DNA from: Streptomyces sp. V4I2
GTDB lineage: Bacteria; Actinomycetota; Actinomycetes; Streptomycetales; Streptomycetaceae
Assembly (NCBI RefSeq): GCF_030817655.1
Contig: NZ_JAUSZM010000003.1
Span: 9,486,001-9,550,000, forward strand
Length of the DNA stretch: 64,000 bases
Direction: 5' to 3'
Shown: piece by piece, positions 34,900 through 43,114 of the stretch
Layout: every line of letters begins with the position of its first letter
Position numbering within the stretch: the first letter of the stretch is position 1
Notes under the pieces: model-generated
What the model saw: the letters and a program-made list of their open reading frames with translations, nothing else
Databases searched by the model: none
What the model was told of the DNA's origin: nothing
Made by a program: the position numbers and the translations under genes

Positions 34900-34918
34900 T
34901 TAGGTGAGGCTTGCTTTA
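34900..34918 (-). promoter_or_regulatory. Iron box (DmdR/IdeR site) for the siderophore operon
   Basis: TTAGGTGAGGCTTGCTTTA matches the DmdR1/IdeR consensus TTAGGTTAGGCTCACCTAA at 14 of 19 positions. Iron-loaded DmdR would repress the minus-strand operon here. Confidence 0.75.
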
Positions 34919-34952
34919 GTTCTCAAATGGCCATGGCGCCCTTGTGACGTGC

Positions 34953-34980
34953 GGGTTCTGCTGTCGCGGCAGGAGAACCC
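34953..34980. terminator. Hairpin between the two iron boxes
   Basis: GGGTTCT (34953-34959) pairs with AGAACCC (34974-34980), extended by an inner CTG/CAG step. It separates the two divergent iron-regulated promoters and may insulate them or sit in a 5' leader. Confidence 0.4.
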
Positions 34981-35009
34981 CCTTGATCGGCCCACCATGA
35001 TCTTATGGG

Positions 35010-35031
35010 TAAGGTAAGGCTTCCCTACCTT
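35010..35031 (+). promoter_or_regulatory. Iron box (DmdR/IdeR site) for the FhuF-like gene
   Basis: TAAGGTAAGGCTTCCCTAC fits the same consensus at 14 of 19 positions, with an outer dyad AAGGTA / TACCTT. It ends about 30 bases before the reductase start codon. Confidence 0.75.
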
Positions 35032-35061
35032 GATCCGCCTATTTCCTGCTCTGGAGCGCCG

Positions 35062-35907
35062 ATGTCCGTGGCCCTGAAGACCCCGCCGGACCGTGCCGTC
35101 TCCCACGCCCTCGCCGACGCGTACCGGCGACTGTCCGACGTCTGCGAGGCGCTCGCCGTACGGATCGGGGAACCGGGCGACGAGACCGCTCGAGTAGGCG
35201 TGTCCGCAGCGGAACTGACGTCGGATCCCAGCGCGCTGGACGCCTTCGTCGACGCCGAGGCCGCCCGGATCGAGGACCGCTACGGGATCGTCCCGCGCCG
35301 CCATGTCGCCGCCTCCCGCGCCCTGCACGACTACGCCTGGTCCGTCGGGCTGCTGATGGGCGGGGTCTGGTATCTCGACCGGCGGGTGCCCCGGATCCGC
35401 CCCGAGGATCTCCGCCTGGACCTCGCCTCCGGCAGCTTCGTGATCACCCCCGGCGGCGAGCTCGCCTGTCTCGCCGGCGACCCCGTGGCCGCTCTGCCCG
35501 GCGTGCTGACGCTCCCTCAGGAGGAGCAGCTGCGGGCCGCGTTGAGGATGGCGGTCGCCGATCACATGCGCCCGCTGCTGGCCGCGATCGGCCCGACCGT
35601 ACGACGCGGCGCGCGCACCCTGTGGGGCATGGTCTCCGACGACCTCGTCTCCGGCATCTGGTACCTCGGCCGGATGCTCGGCCAGGAGGACGACGCCCTG
35701 CGGGCCGCCACCGATGTCCTGCCGGCCCCCGTGCCGCCGTACCCCTCCGGCGCCGACTTCCGCCAGCTGGTCGGCGACGCCGGCCGACGGCACGTCACCC
35801 GCACCCGCGCCGGCTGCTGCATGTTCTACGCGATCCGCCCGGCCGAGGCCTGCGTGACCTGCCCCCGCACCGGCGACGCGGAACGGCTGCGCCGACTCGA
35901 GAGCTGA
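35062..35907 (+). CDS. FhuF-type siderophore-iron reductase (2Fe-2S)
   Basis: A 281-residue protein with the FhuF C-terminal iron-sulfur signature CC-x10-C-x2-C, seen as GCCMFYAIRPAEACVTC near the end. FhuF proteins reduce ferric siderophores in the cytosol to release iron. The ATG at 35062 has a GGAG site; an upstream in-frame ATG at 35005 would place the iron box within the coding sequence and is rejected. Together with the divergent synthetase operon and two iron boxes, it indicates coordinated siderophore production and iron release. Confidence 0.88.
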   Translation: MSVALKTPPDRAVSHALADAYRRLSDVCEALAVRIGEPGDETARVGVSAAELTSDPSALDAFVDAEAARIEDRYGIVPRRHVAASRALHDYAWSVGLLMGGVWYLDRRVPRIRPEDLRLDLASGSFVITPGGELACLAGDPVAALPGVLTLPQEEQLRAALRMAVADHMRPLLAAIGPTVRRGARTLWGMVSDDLVSGIWYLGRMLGQEDDALRAATDVLPAPVPPYPSGADFRQLVGDAGRRHVTRTRAGCCMFYAIRPAEACVTCPRTGDAERLRRLES

Positions 35908-35920
35908 GCGACCGGACCTC

Positions 35921-37675
35921 TCACCCGGCCGTCGCCAGGAACTGCGTGGCGGCCAGCTCCGCGTACAGCGGGTCGGCGGCGACCAGCTCACGATGGGTCC
36001 CCACGGCCCGCACCCGCCCCGCGTCCATCACGACGATCCGGTCCGCCATCGTCACTGTCGACAGCCGGTGCGCGACCACCAGCACCGTCGTCGTACGGGC
36101 GACGTCCGCGACGGTGTCGCGCAGCGCCGCCTCGTTCACCGCGTCCAGCTGCGAGGTGGCCTCGTCCAGGAGGAGCAGCCGCGGGCGCCGCAGCAGGGCG
36201 CGGGCGATGGCGACCCGCTGGCGTTCGCCGCCCGACAGCCTGGTCCCGCGATGTCCGACCAGCGTGTCGAGACCGGCGGGCAGCCTGGCGACCATCGCGT
36301 CGAGCCGGGTCGTCTTCACCACCCGGGCGACCGCGTCCGCGTCGGCTTCCGGGTTGCCCAGCAGCAGATTGTCCCGCAGCGAACCCGACAGGACGGGGGC
36401 GTCCTGCTCCACATAGCCGATGGCGGAACGGAGTCGGGGCAGATCCCAGTCCGCGAGGTCCCGGCCGTCCAGCGTCACGGTCCCGGACTCCGGGTCGTAG
36501 AACCGCTCGATGAGCGAGAAGACGGTGGTCTTGCCCGCCCCGGACGGCCCGACGAACGCCGTCATGCCCTGCGCGGGCACGTCGAAGGTCACCCCGTGAT
36601 GGACGTACGGCAGGTCATCGGCGTACCGGAACCGGACGTCCTCGAAGGCGACGGACGCGGGTTCCGCGCCCGTGGACGGCAGCGGCGCGGGCTCGGCCGC
36701 CGGTTCGGCGGGCAGCCGCATCGCCTCCTGGATGCGCGTGAGGGCGGCGGCGCCCGTCTGGTACTGCGTGATGGCGCCGACGACCTGCTGGATCGGCGAC
36801 ATGAGATAGAACACGAACAGCAGGAACGCCACCAGCGTGCCCACGTCGATCGCCCCGGTCGCCACCCGCGCCCCGCCGGCCGCGAGCACCGTGATGAACG
36901 CGATCTGCATGGCCAGCCCCGCCGTGTTGCCCGCCGCCGCCGACCACTTGGCGGCCCGCACGCTCTGCCGCCACGACTCCTCGGCCGCCTCGTGCAGCGT
37001 CCGCTCCTCCCGGTGCTCGGCGCCGGACGCCTTCACCGTGCGCAGCGCGCCGAGTATCCGCTCCAGCGATGCCCCCATCACGCCGACCGCGTCCTGCGCC
37101 TGCCGGCTCGCCCGGTTGATGTGCGGCACGATCACCCCGAGAACCGTGCCCGCGCCCGCGATCACCGCCATCGTCACGCCGAGCAGTACCGGATCCACCA
37201 GGCCCATCATGACCACCGTCGCGACCAGCGTGAGCCCGCCGGTGCCCAGGCCCACCAGCGAGTCCGTGGTGACCTCGCGCAGCAGCGTGGTGTCCGAGGT
37301 GATCCTGGCCATCAGGTCGCCCGGTTCGCTGCGGTCCACGGCCGTGATCCGCAGCCGCAGCAGATACGACGACAGGCTGCGCCGCGCGCCGAGCACCACC
37401 GACTCGGCGGTACGGCGCAGCACGAACGAACCCAGCGCTCCCAGCGCCGCGTTGGCGATCACCAACCCCGACATGAGGACCAGCCAGCCGGTGATGGCCC
37501 GGTCGTGCGACAGGTCGTCGATCAACTCCCGTGCCACCAGCGGCAGCATCAGCCCCGTGGCCCCCGTGACGAGCGAGAGCGCGGCGCCCGCCAGCAGCGC
37601 CCACCGGTGCGGCCGTACGTATCCGAGGATCAGCCGCCACGCGGGCGGTCCGGTCTCGGTCTCTGCAATGCTCAC
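35921..37675 (-). CDS. ABC transporter, fused permease and ATPase (exporter type)
   Basis: A 584-residue half-transporter. Six membrane helices lie in the first ~310 residues (first WALLAGAALSLVTGATGLML), then an ATPase domain with Walker A FVGPSGAGKTTVFSL, Q-loop YVEQDAPVLSG, signature TRLSGGERQRVAIARALLRR, Walker B LLLLDEATSQLD and switch VVAHRLSTV. It would dimerise and export a drug, lipid or siderophore. It lies next to the siderophore genes and, with the MFS gene collapsed, could be the exporter; this is inference. GTG 37675 follows an AAGGAG site. Confidence 0.88.
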   Translation of the reverse strand: MSIAETETGPPAWRLILGYVRPHRWALLAGAALSLVTGATGLMLPLVARELIDDLSHDRAITGWLVLMSGLVIANAALGALGSFVLRRTAESVVLGARRSLSSYLLRLRITAVDRSEPGDLMARITSDTTLLREVTTDSLVGLGTGGLTLVATVVMMGLVDPVLLGVTMAVIAGAGTVLGVIVPHINRASRQAQDAVGVMGASLERILGALRTVKASGAEHREERTLHEAAEESWRQSVRAAKWSAAAGNTAGLAMQIAFITVLAAGGARVATGAIDVGTLVAFLLFVFYLMSPIQQVVGAITQYQTGAAALTRIQEAMRLPAEPAAEPAPLPSTGAEPASVAFEDVRFRYADDLPYVHHGVTFDVPAQGMTAFVGPSGAGKTTVFSLIERFYDPESGTVTLDGRDLADWDLPRLRSAIGYVEQDAPVLSGSLRDNLLLGNPEADADAVARVVKTTRLDAMVARLPAGLDTLVGHRGTRLSGGERQRVAIARALLRRPRLLLLDEATSQLDAVNEAALRDTVADVARTTTVLVVAHRLSTVTMADRIVVMDAGRVRAVGTHRELVAADPLYAELAATQFLATAG

Positions 37676-37846
37676 GGCACTCCTTCTGGCCTGCGGCGGG
37701 CGGGGCATTCAGGCTACGTCGGCGCCCCGGACGGATTCCCGGCACGAGACCGGCAGCTGCTTTGTAAGGATGTCGTGCCGTTACTGATCAGTTGTGCGTA
37801 GGGTCGGAGCAGGGACGGACACGAGTCGATGGAAGGGGCCGGCACC

Positions 37847-38935
37847 ATGGCGCAGGAAGTACGCGGCGTGATCGCACCGGGCAAGGACGAGCCGGTGCGA
37901 GTGGAGACGATCGTGGTGCCGGACCCGGGCCCCGGTGAGGCCGTGGTGCAGGTCCAGGCCTGTGGGGTCTGTCACACCGACCTGCACTACAAGCAGGGCG
38001 GCATCAGCGACGACTATCCCTTCCTGCTCGGGCACGAGGCGGCGGGTGTCGTCGAGTCGGTCGGCGAGGGGGTGACCGATGTCGCTCCCGGCGACTTCGT
38101 GATCCTCAACTGGCGTGCGGTGTGCGGGCAGTGCCGGGCCTGTCTGCGCGGCCGGCCGTGGTACTGCTTCGACACCCACAACGCCGACCAGAAGATGACC
38201 CTCGCCTCGACCGGCCAGGAACTGTCCCCGGCGCTCGGGATCGGCGCGTTCGCCGAGAAGACCCTGGTGGCTGCCGGCCAGTGCACGAAGGTGGACCCGT
38301 CGGTCTCGGCACAGGTGGCGGGCCTGCTCGGCTGTGGCGTGATGGCCGGAATCGGTGCCGCGATCAACACCGGCCAGGTCGGCCGCGGGGACACGGTCGC
38401 CGTCATCGGCTGCGGCGGCGTCGGCGACGCGGCGATCGCCGGGGCGAACCTGGCGGGCGCGGCGAAGATCATCGCCGTCGACATCGACGACCGCAAGCTG
38501 GAGACCGCGCGCTCGATGGGCGCCACCCACACGGTCAACTCCCGCGAGACCGATCCGGTGGAGGCGATCCGTGAGCTGACCGGCGGGTTCGGCGCGGACG
38601 TGGTCATCGAGGCGGTCGGCCGCCCGGAAACCTACAAGCAGGCGTTCTACGCCCGCGACCTGGCCGGGACGGTCGTCCTGGTGGGCGTGCCCACCCCGGA
38701 GATGAAGCTCGAACTGCCGTTGCTGGACGTGTTCGGGCGCGGTGGTGCGCTGAAGTCGTCCTGGTACGGCGACTGCCTGCCCTCCCGCGACTTCCCCATG
38801 CTGATCGACCTGCACCTCCAAGGCCGCCTGGACCTGGGCGCGTTCGTCACCGAGACGATCGGACTCACCGACGTGGAGAAGGCCTTCGAGCGGATGCACG
38901 GCGGCGACGTCCTGCGCTCGGTGGTGGTGCTGTGA
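37847..38935 (+). CDS. mscR: S-(hydroxymethyl)mycothiol dehydrogenase
   Basis: A 362-residue zinc alcohol dehydrogenase of the class III-like actinobacterial branch, oxidising the formaldehyde-mycothiol adduct (or reducing S-nitrosomycothiol) with NAD. Catalytic zinc ligands are in CGVCHTDLHY and LLGHEAAGVVESVGEGV; the structural zinc is in CGQCRACLRGRPWYC; the NAD loop is AVIGCGGVGDAAI. FDTHNADQKMTL after the zinc loop is typical of MscR. ATG 37847 has a GGAAGGGG site. The next gene starts on its stop codon and encodes a metallo-beta-lactamase-fold hydrolase, a conserved partner. Confidence 0.92.
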   Translation: MAQEVRGVIAPGKDEPVRVETIVVPDPGPGEAVVQVQACGVCHTDLHYKQGGISDDYPFLLGHEAAGVVESVGEGVTDVAPGDFVILNWRAVCGQCRACLRGRPWYCFDTHNADQKMTLASTGQELSPALGIGAFAEKTLVAAGQCTKVDPSVSAQVAGLLGCGVMAGIGAAINTGQVGRGDTVAVIGCGGVGDAAIAGANLAGAAKIIAVDIDDRKLETARSMGATHTVNSRETDPVEAIRELTGGFGADVVIEAVGRPETYKQAFYARDLAGTVVLVGVPTPEMKLELPLLDVFGRGGALKSSWYGDCLPSRDFPMLIDLHLQGRLDLGAFVTETIGLTDVEKAFERMHGGDVLRSVVVL

Positions 38936-39564
38936 TGGCCGCCCGCATCGAACGCCTCGTCACCTCCGGGCAGTTCACGCTCGACGGCGGCACCTGGGAC
39001 GTCGACAACAACGTGTGGATCGTCGGCGACGACCACGAAGTGATCGTCATCGACGCCGCCCACGACGCCGACGCCATCGCCGAGGCCGTCGGCGACCGCC
39101 GGCTGACCGCCATCGTGTGCACCCACGCCCACAACGACCACATCGACGCCGCGCCCGCCCTCGCCGAGCGCACCGGAGCCACCATCTGGCTCCACCACGA
39201 CGACCTGCCGCTGTGGAAGCAGACCCACCCGGACCGGGACCCCGATGCCTGGCTCCAGGACGGCCAGGTCATCGAGGCCGCCGGCGCCGACCTGCGCGTC
39301 CTGCACACCCCCGGGCACGCGCCCGGCGCGGTCTGCCTCCACGACCCGGGCCTCGCCACCGTCTTCACCGGCGACACCCTCTTCCAGGGCGGCCCCGGCG
39401 CCACCGGCCGCTCCTACTCCCACTTCCCGACGATCATCGACTCGATCCGCGACCGCCTGCTGGCGCTCCCGCCCGAGACGAAGGTCCTCACCGGCCACGG
39501 CGACCCGACGACCATCGGGGCGGAGGCCCCGCACCTTCAGGAGTGGATCGCCCGTGGCCACTGA
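38935..39564 (+). CDS. Metallo-beta-lactamase-fold hydrolase linked to mscR
   Basis: A 209-residue glyoxalase II-like protein with the metal motif THAHNDHIDAAP, LHTPGHAPGAVCLHD, VFTGDTLFQGGPGATG and LTGHGDPTTIG. The ATG overlaps the mscR stop (TGATG), so the two are translationally coupled. The conserved pairing implies that it hydrolyses the S-formylmycothiol produced by MscR to mycothiol and formate; this is the usual inference for the pair. Confidence 0.88.
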   Translation: MAARIERLVTSGQFTLDGGTWDVDNNVWIVGDDHEVIVIDAAHDADAIAEAVGDRRLTAIVCTHAHNDHIDAAPALAERTGATIWLHHDDLPLWKQTHPDRDPDAWLQDGQVIEAAGADLRVLHTPGHAPGAVCLHDPGLATVFTGDTLFQGGPGATGRSYSHFPTIIDSIRDRLLALPPETKVLTGHGDPTTIGAEAPHLQEWIARGH

Positions 39565-39703
39565 CGAAGCGCGCTGCGCCCCCGCCGGCCCGTCCCTCGA
39601 CGGCGAACGGGCGGCGCTCGACCTCGTCGGCGACGCGTTCGGACGTACGTCTCCGGCAGCACGGCTCTGCGGGACTTCGTCCACGCTCCGCGCGGCTGGG
39701 TGA
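39554..39703 (+). pseudogene. DUF4180-like gene remnant with internal deletion
   Basis: From a GTG overlapping the end of the MBL gene, the frame gives an N-terminus like DUF4180 proteins (GPSLDGERAALDLVGDAFG) and then loses sense. In a different frame the next bases read VSGSTALRDFVHAPRGW, the typical DUF4180 C-terminal string. The ~55 residues normally between them are missing and the join shifts the frame. About 50 codons remain of ~120. The stretch 39704-39816 holds no gene, only an imperfect 22-base direct repeat (GGGTGAC-TCGCCC-GAAAG at 39698 and 39720). Confidence 0.6.
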
Positions 39704-39816
39704 CGTCGCCCTGAAAGCCGGGTGACCTCGCCCGGAAAGACGACAGAAGATGTCCGGCTTACCCGACACCCTCGTACCGAGAGCGATCGCAGGGACAGGG
39801 AAACGGGAGGCCGGAC

Positions 39817-40731
39817 ATGCCGGAACAGCTGAAGGACAGGGTCGCACTGGTCGCCGGGGCGACCCGGGGAGCCGGGCGGGGGATCGCCGTGGAACTCGGG
39901 GCGGCCGGCGCCACGGTGTACGTCACCGGCCGCAGCACCCGCACCCACCGCTCCGAGTACGACCGCCCCGAGACCATCGAGGACACCGCCGACCTCGTCA
40001 CCGAGGCCGGCGGCCACGGCATCGCCGTACCCACCGACCACCTCGACCCGGCACAGGTCCGCACCCTCGTCGACCGCATCGCGGGCGAACAGGGCCGCCT
40101 CGACGTCCTCGTCAACGACATCTGGGGCGGCGAGACCCTCTTCGCCTGGGACACCCCCGTCTGGGAGCACGACCTCGACAAGGGCCTGAGACTGCTCCGG
40201 CTCGCCGTCGAGACGCACGCGATCACCAGCCACCGCGCCCTGCCGCTGCTCCTGCGCCACCCCGGCGGGCTGGTGGTCGAGATGACCGACGGCACCGCCG
40301 ACTACAACCGCGACACCTACCGCGTCAACTTCTTCTACGACCTCGCCAAGGCGTCCGTCCTGCGGATGGCCTTCGCCCTCGCCCACGAACTCGGACCTCG
40401 CGGCGCCACCGCCGTCGCCCTCACCCCCGGCTGGCTGCGGTCCGAGATGATGCTCGACAACTTCGGCGTACGGGAGGACAACTGGCGCGAGGCCACCACC
40501 CGCGTCCCGCACTTCGCCATCTCCGAGACACCCCGCTACGTGGGCCGGGCCGTGGCCGCCCTCGCCGCAGACCCCGACGTGGCGCGATGGAACGGCCAGT
40601 CCCTCTCCAGCGGCGGGCTCGCCCAGGTGTACGGCTTCACCGACCTCGACGGCAGCCGCCCGGACGCCTGGCGCTACCTCGTCGAGGTGCAGGACGCGGA
40701 CAAGCCGGCGGACACGACCGGTTACCGCTGA
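39817..40731 (+). CDS. SDR-family oxidoreductase
   Basis: A 304-residue short-chain dehydrogenase. The cofactor loop is VAGATRGAGRGIAVELGAAG (TGxxxGxG class) with VTGRSTRTH next, suiting NADP. LDVLVNDIWGGE occupies the NAG position, and the catalytic region is NFFYDLAKASVLRMAFALAHEL (Tyr-x3-Lys). The PGWLRSEMMLDNFG segment follows. This group is larger than ordinary SDRs and has the long C-terminus seen here. Substrate unknown. It forms its own unit, converging with a small unidentified frame. Confidence 0.85.
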   Translation: MPEQLKDRVALVAGATRGAGRGIAVELGAAGATVYVTGRSTRTHRSEYDRPETIEDTADLVTEAGGHGIAVPTDHLDPAQVRTLVDRIAGEQGRLDVLVNDIWGGETLFAWDTPVWEHDLDKGLRLLRLAVETHAITSHRALPLLLRHPGGLVVEMTDGTADYNRDTYRVNFFYDLAKASVLRMAFALAHELGPRGATAVALTPGWLRSEMMLDNFGVREDNWREATTRVPHFAISETPRYVGRAVAALAADPDVARWNGQSLSSGGLAQVYGFTDLDGSRPDAWRYLVEVQDADKPADTTGYR

Positions 40732-40916
40732 AGTGTTGCGTCACCCGAGGGCAGCGGCCGGCGCGCCGCATGCCCCGGCGGCAGCGCCAGATCCTCCCGC
40801 ACGGCCGCGTAACAGCCCTCGCGTCCGATGCGCTGCCGTTCCATCAGCACCTCCCCGGACGGATCCCGGGCCTGCGTCGCCTCGGCCATCAGCGGAGCCG
40901 CCTGCTGCGGGGACAT
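40722..40916 (-). CDS. Unidentified small ORF, possible gene remnant
   Basis: A 64-codon frame with typical high-GC third positions starts MSPQQAAPLMAEATQARDPS and contains EVLMERQRIGREGCYAAV. It ends inside the convergent SDR gene by ten bases. The sense-looking reading continues upstream of its ATG (VAAHLGNDPHLHP) without a start, and a nearby ATG at 40983 opens another frame, so the frame may be the C-terminal part of a broken gene. No family recognised. The rest of 40732-41033 shows only the promoter listed next. Confidence 0.3.
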   Translation of the reverse strand: MSPQQAAPLMAEATQARDPSGEVLMERQRIGREGCYAAVREDLALPPGHAARRPLPSGDATLQR

Positions 40917-41020
40917 CGGATGCAGGTGCGGGTCGTTGCCGAGGTGGGCGGCGACCCGGTGGTTGCCGCAGGAACGCGGACATGGCGGCACGGTACCTGC
41001 CCGGTTGATCGTTCCGGCAC

Positions 41021-41026
41021 TACCTT
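41021..41026 (+). promoter_or_regulatory. -10 element of a leaderless promoter
   Basis: TACCTT ends seven bases before the ATG at 41034, with no ribosome site between. Confidence 0.45.
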
Positions 41027-41033
41027 CGGCACC

Positions 41034-41831
41034 ATGACGCACACACAGCGCTTCGAGGGATACGGCGTTCTCGTCACCGGCGCGGCCCGCGGCATCGGCG
41101 CGGCCATCGCCCGGCGGTTCGCCGAGGAAGGGGCACAGGTCCTGGTCACCGACGTGGACGCGCCCGCGGCGGAGCAGACCGCCGCCGCCCTGCGCCGACA
41201 AGGGCTCACCGTCGAGGCCCACCCGTGTGACGTGGCCGACCGGGACGCGGTCGAGGCGGCCGTCGCGTACGCCGTCCGGACCTTCGGCGCACTCGACGTC
41301 CTCGTCAACAGCGCCGCCTGCTGCACGCCCGACGTCCCGCTCTTCGAGGACGAGCCGGACGAGGAGTGGGCGCGCGACCTCGACATCACGCTGACCGGCG
41401 CCTACCGCTGCTGCCGTGCGGCGCTCCCGCATCTGGTCGCCTCCGGCCGCGGCGCCATCGTCAGCGTCGGCTCCGTCAACGGCCTCCAGGACTTCGGCAA
41501 CCACGCCTACAGCGCCGCCAAGGCAGGACTGGTGTCCCTGACCCGCACCCTCGCCGGACACGCGGCCGCGCGGGGCGTCCGCGTCAACCTGGTGGCACCC
41601 GGCACCGTACGCACCTCGGCCTGGGAGGGCCGCGACGACGACCTGGAAGCGGTGCGCGGCCTCTACCCCCTGGGCCGGGTCGGCGAGCCCGAGGACATCG
41701 CGGCGGCCGTCGCCTTCCTCGCCTCGCGCGACGCGTCCTGGATCACCGGCACCACCCTCACGGTCGACGGCGGACTCATGGCGGTCAACACGGGATTCCG
41801 TCGCGCTGTTCAAGGAGGTGAGAACATTTAG
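41034..41831 (+). CDS. Classical SDR-family oxidoreductase
   Basis: A 265-residue short-chain dehydrogenase with VLVTGAARGIGAAIARRFAE (cofactor loop), CDVADRD, LDVLVNSAACC, the catalytic Ser in VSVGSVNGLQ and YSAAKAGL (Tyr-x3-Lys), and the C-terminal WITGTTLTVDGG. All motifs are complete. Probable NAD(P)-dependent dehydrogenase of unknown substrate. The 3' end carries a strong AAGGAGGTGAG string followed by ATTTAG, which looks like a ribosome site with no usable start directly behind it. Confidence 0.88.
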   Translation: MTHTQRFEGYGVLVTGAARGIGAAIARRFAEEGAQVLVTDVDAPAAEQTAAALRRQGLTVEAHPCDVADRDAVEAAVAYAVRTFGALDVLVNSAACCTPDVPLFEDEPDEEWARDLDITLTGAYRCCRAALPHLVASGRGAIVSVGSVNGLQDFGNHAYSAAKAGLVSLTRTLAGHAAARGVRVNLVAPGTVRTSAWEGRDDDLEAVRGLYPLGRVGEPEDIAAAVAFLASRDASWITGTTLTVDGGLMAVNTGFRRAVQGGENI

Positions 41832-41902
41832 GTAGAGATGCTTAAGTGTCCATGTAGATCTTTTCACTTGTCCTTACGCCTCGTGCGGGGCAGCGTTCTC
41901 GT

Positions 41903-42991
41903 GTGCAGCCCGAATCCCCTTGGCGTACCGCCGACTTCCGCGCCTTGTTCGCCGCGACCGCGCTCAGCCAGCTCGGCACGAACATCGGCTACGTCGCCCT
42001 GCCCCTGTCGGCCGTCGCCGCACTGGACGCGGGCCCGGGACAGGTCGGTGCCCTGGCGACGCTCGGCACCCTGGCGTTCCTGCTCATCGGGCTGCCGGCC
42101 GGGGCGTGGGTGGACCGGATGCGGCATCGCCGGGTGCTGATCGCGGCGGATCTCGCGCGTACCGTGCTGTTCGCCTCGATACCGCTCGCCTGGTGGCTGG
42201 ACGCGCTCACGCTCGGCCAGCTGTACGCGGTCGCCCATCTCGCCTCGGCCGTCCAACTCGTCTTCGTCCGGGGCAAGGAGGCCCCGTCCGGCCCGGCACG
42301 GGACACGGGGCTGGCCGCGCAGATCGCCGAGGGCCTGCGGCACGTCCTCGGTGACCGGGAACTGTGCGCGCTCGCTCTCACCGGGGCCCTCACCAACCAC
42401 GGTTCCCAGCTGGTCAACACCATGCTGCCGATCCTGTTCGTGCAGGAACTCGGCCTCTCCGCAGGCGCGTTGGGCCTGTACTGGGCGGCAGGCGGCGTCG
42501 GCCTCCTGCTCGGCGCCCGGTGTGCCCGCCCCCTCGCCGCCCGCCTCGGCCACGGCCGAACGCTGGGCCTCGGAGGCCTCGTCCTGGCGCCCGCCGGACT
42601 CCTGGTCCCGCTGATCGGCCCCGGCCCCTGGCTGTGGATCGCCGGGGCGGGCTGGACGCTGGCCATGTTCAAGACCGGCGTGGACAACGTCCTCGGCGTG
42701 AGCCTGCGCCAGAGGATGACGCCCGACAACCTCCTCGGCCGTATGAACGCCACGTTCCGCTTCCTGCTGACCGGCGCGCTGGCCATCGGTGCCGCCGTGT
42801 CGGGCCTGCTCGGTGAACTGGCCGGTGTACGGGCGACGCTCTGGGTGGGCGGAGCCTTCCTGGCGGTGGCCTTCCTGCCGGTCTTCCTCTCGCCGGTCCG
42901 CACCCGCCGGGAACTCCCGCGTCAGCACACGGAGCCGGAGCCGAGGGCCGGCGAACCAGAGCCGAAGCTGAGAGAACCGGAGCCGAAATGA
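41903..42991 (+). CDS. MFS transporter (MFS_3 type), apparently with an internal in-frame deletion
   Basis: A 362-residue drug-efflux-type MFS protein; family members are usually ~410-420. The N-terminus (TADFRALFAATALSQLGTNI), the loop AGAWVDRMRHRRVLI and the C-terminal half (QRMTPDNLLGRMNATFRFLL) are normal. After LYAVAHL the sequence jumps straight to SAVQLVFVRGKEA, so the segment normally holding roughly helices 4-5 and their loops (about 50 residues, with the usual DVAYQSYLP-type string) is absent. About ten helices remain and function is doubtful. GTG start with only a weak ribosome site. Confidence 0.75.
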   Translation: MQPESPWRTADFRALFAATALSQLGTNIGYVALPLSAVAALDAGPGQVGALATLGTLAFLLIGLPAGAWVDRMRHRRVLIAADLARTVLFASIPLAWWLDALTLGQLYAVAHLASAVQLVFVRGKEAPSGPARDTGLAAQIAEGLRHVLGDRELCALALTGALTNHGSQLVNTMLPILFVQELGLSAGALGLYWAAGGVGLLLGARCARPLAARLGHGRTLGLGGLVLAPAGLLVPLIGPGPWLWIAGAGWTLAMFKTGVDNVLGVSLRQRMTPDNLLGRMNATFRFLLTGALAIGAAVSGLLGELAGVRATLWVGGAFLAVAFLPVFLSPVRTRRELPRQHTEPEPRAGEPEPKLREPEPK

Positions 42992-43114
42992 GGGCGTCGG
43001 GCAAGGGACGCGAAACTTCACCGTTTTGTCACAGCCTGACCAGCCCTACAACCGACACCCCCGCACACCGGTCTAGCAGTCGAAGAAACGTCACACGCAG
43101 GGAGAGGCCAGGCC

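Noticed and set aside
35005..35061. Upstream ATG extension of the FhuF-like protein
   Set aside because: It would place the iron box inside the coding region; ATG 35062 has its own ribosome site.
41812..41840. Strong ribosome-site-like AAGGAGGTGAG followed by ATT as a possible rare initiation codon
   Set aside because: The ATT is followed at once by TAG, so no protein results.
43021..43114. Possible cyclic-di-AMP (ydaO-type) riboswitch before the L,D-transpeptidase
   Set aside because: Such switches occur before wall enzymes in Streptomyces, but the ~90-base leader shows none of the conserved core that I could recognise.
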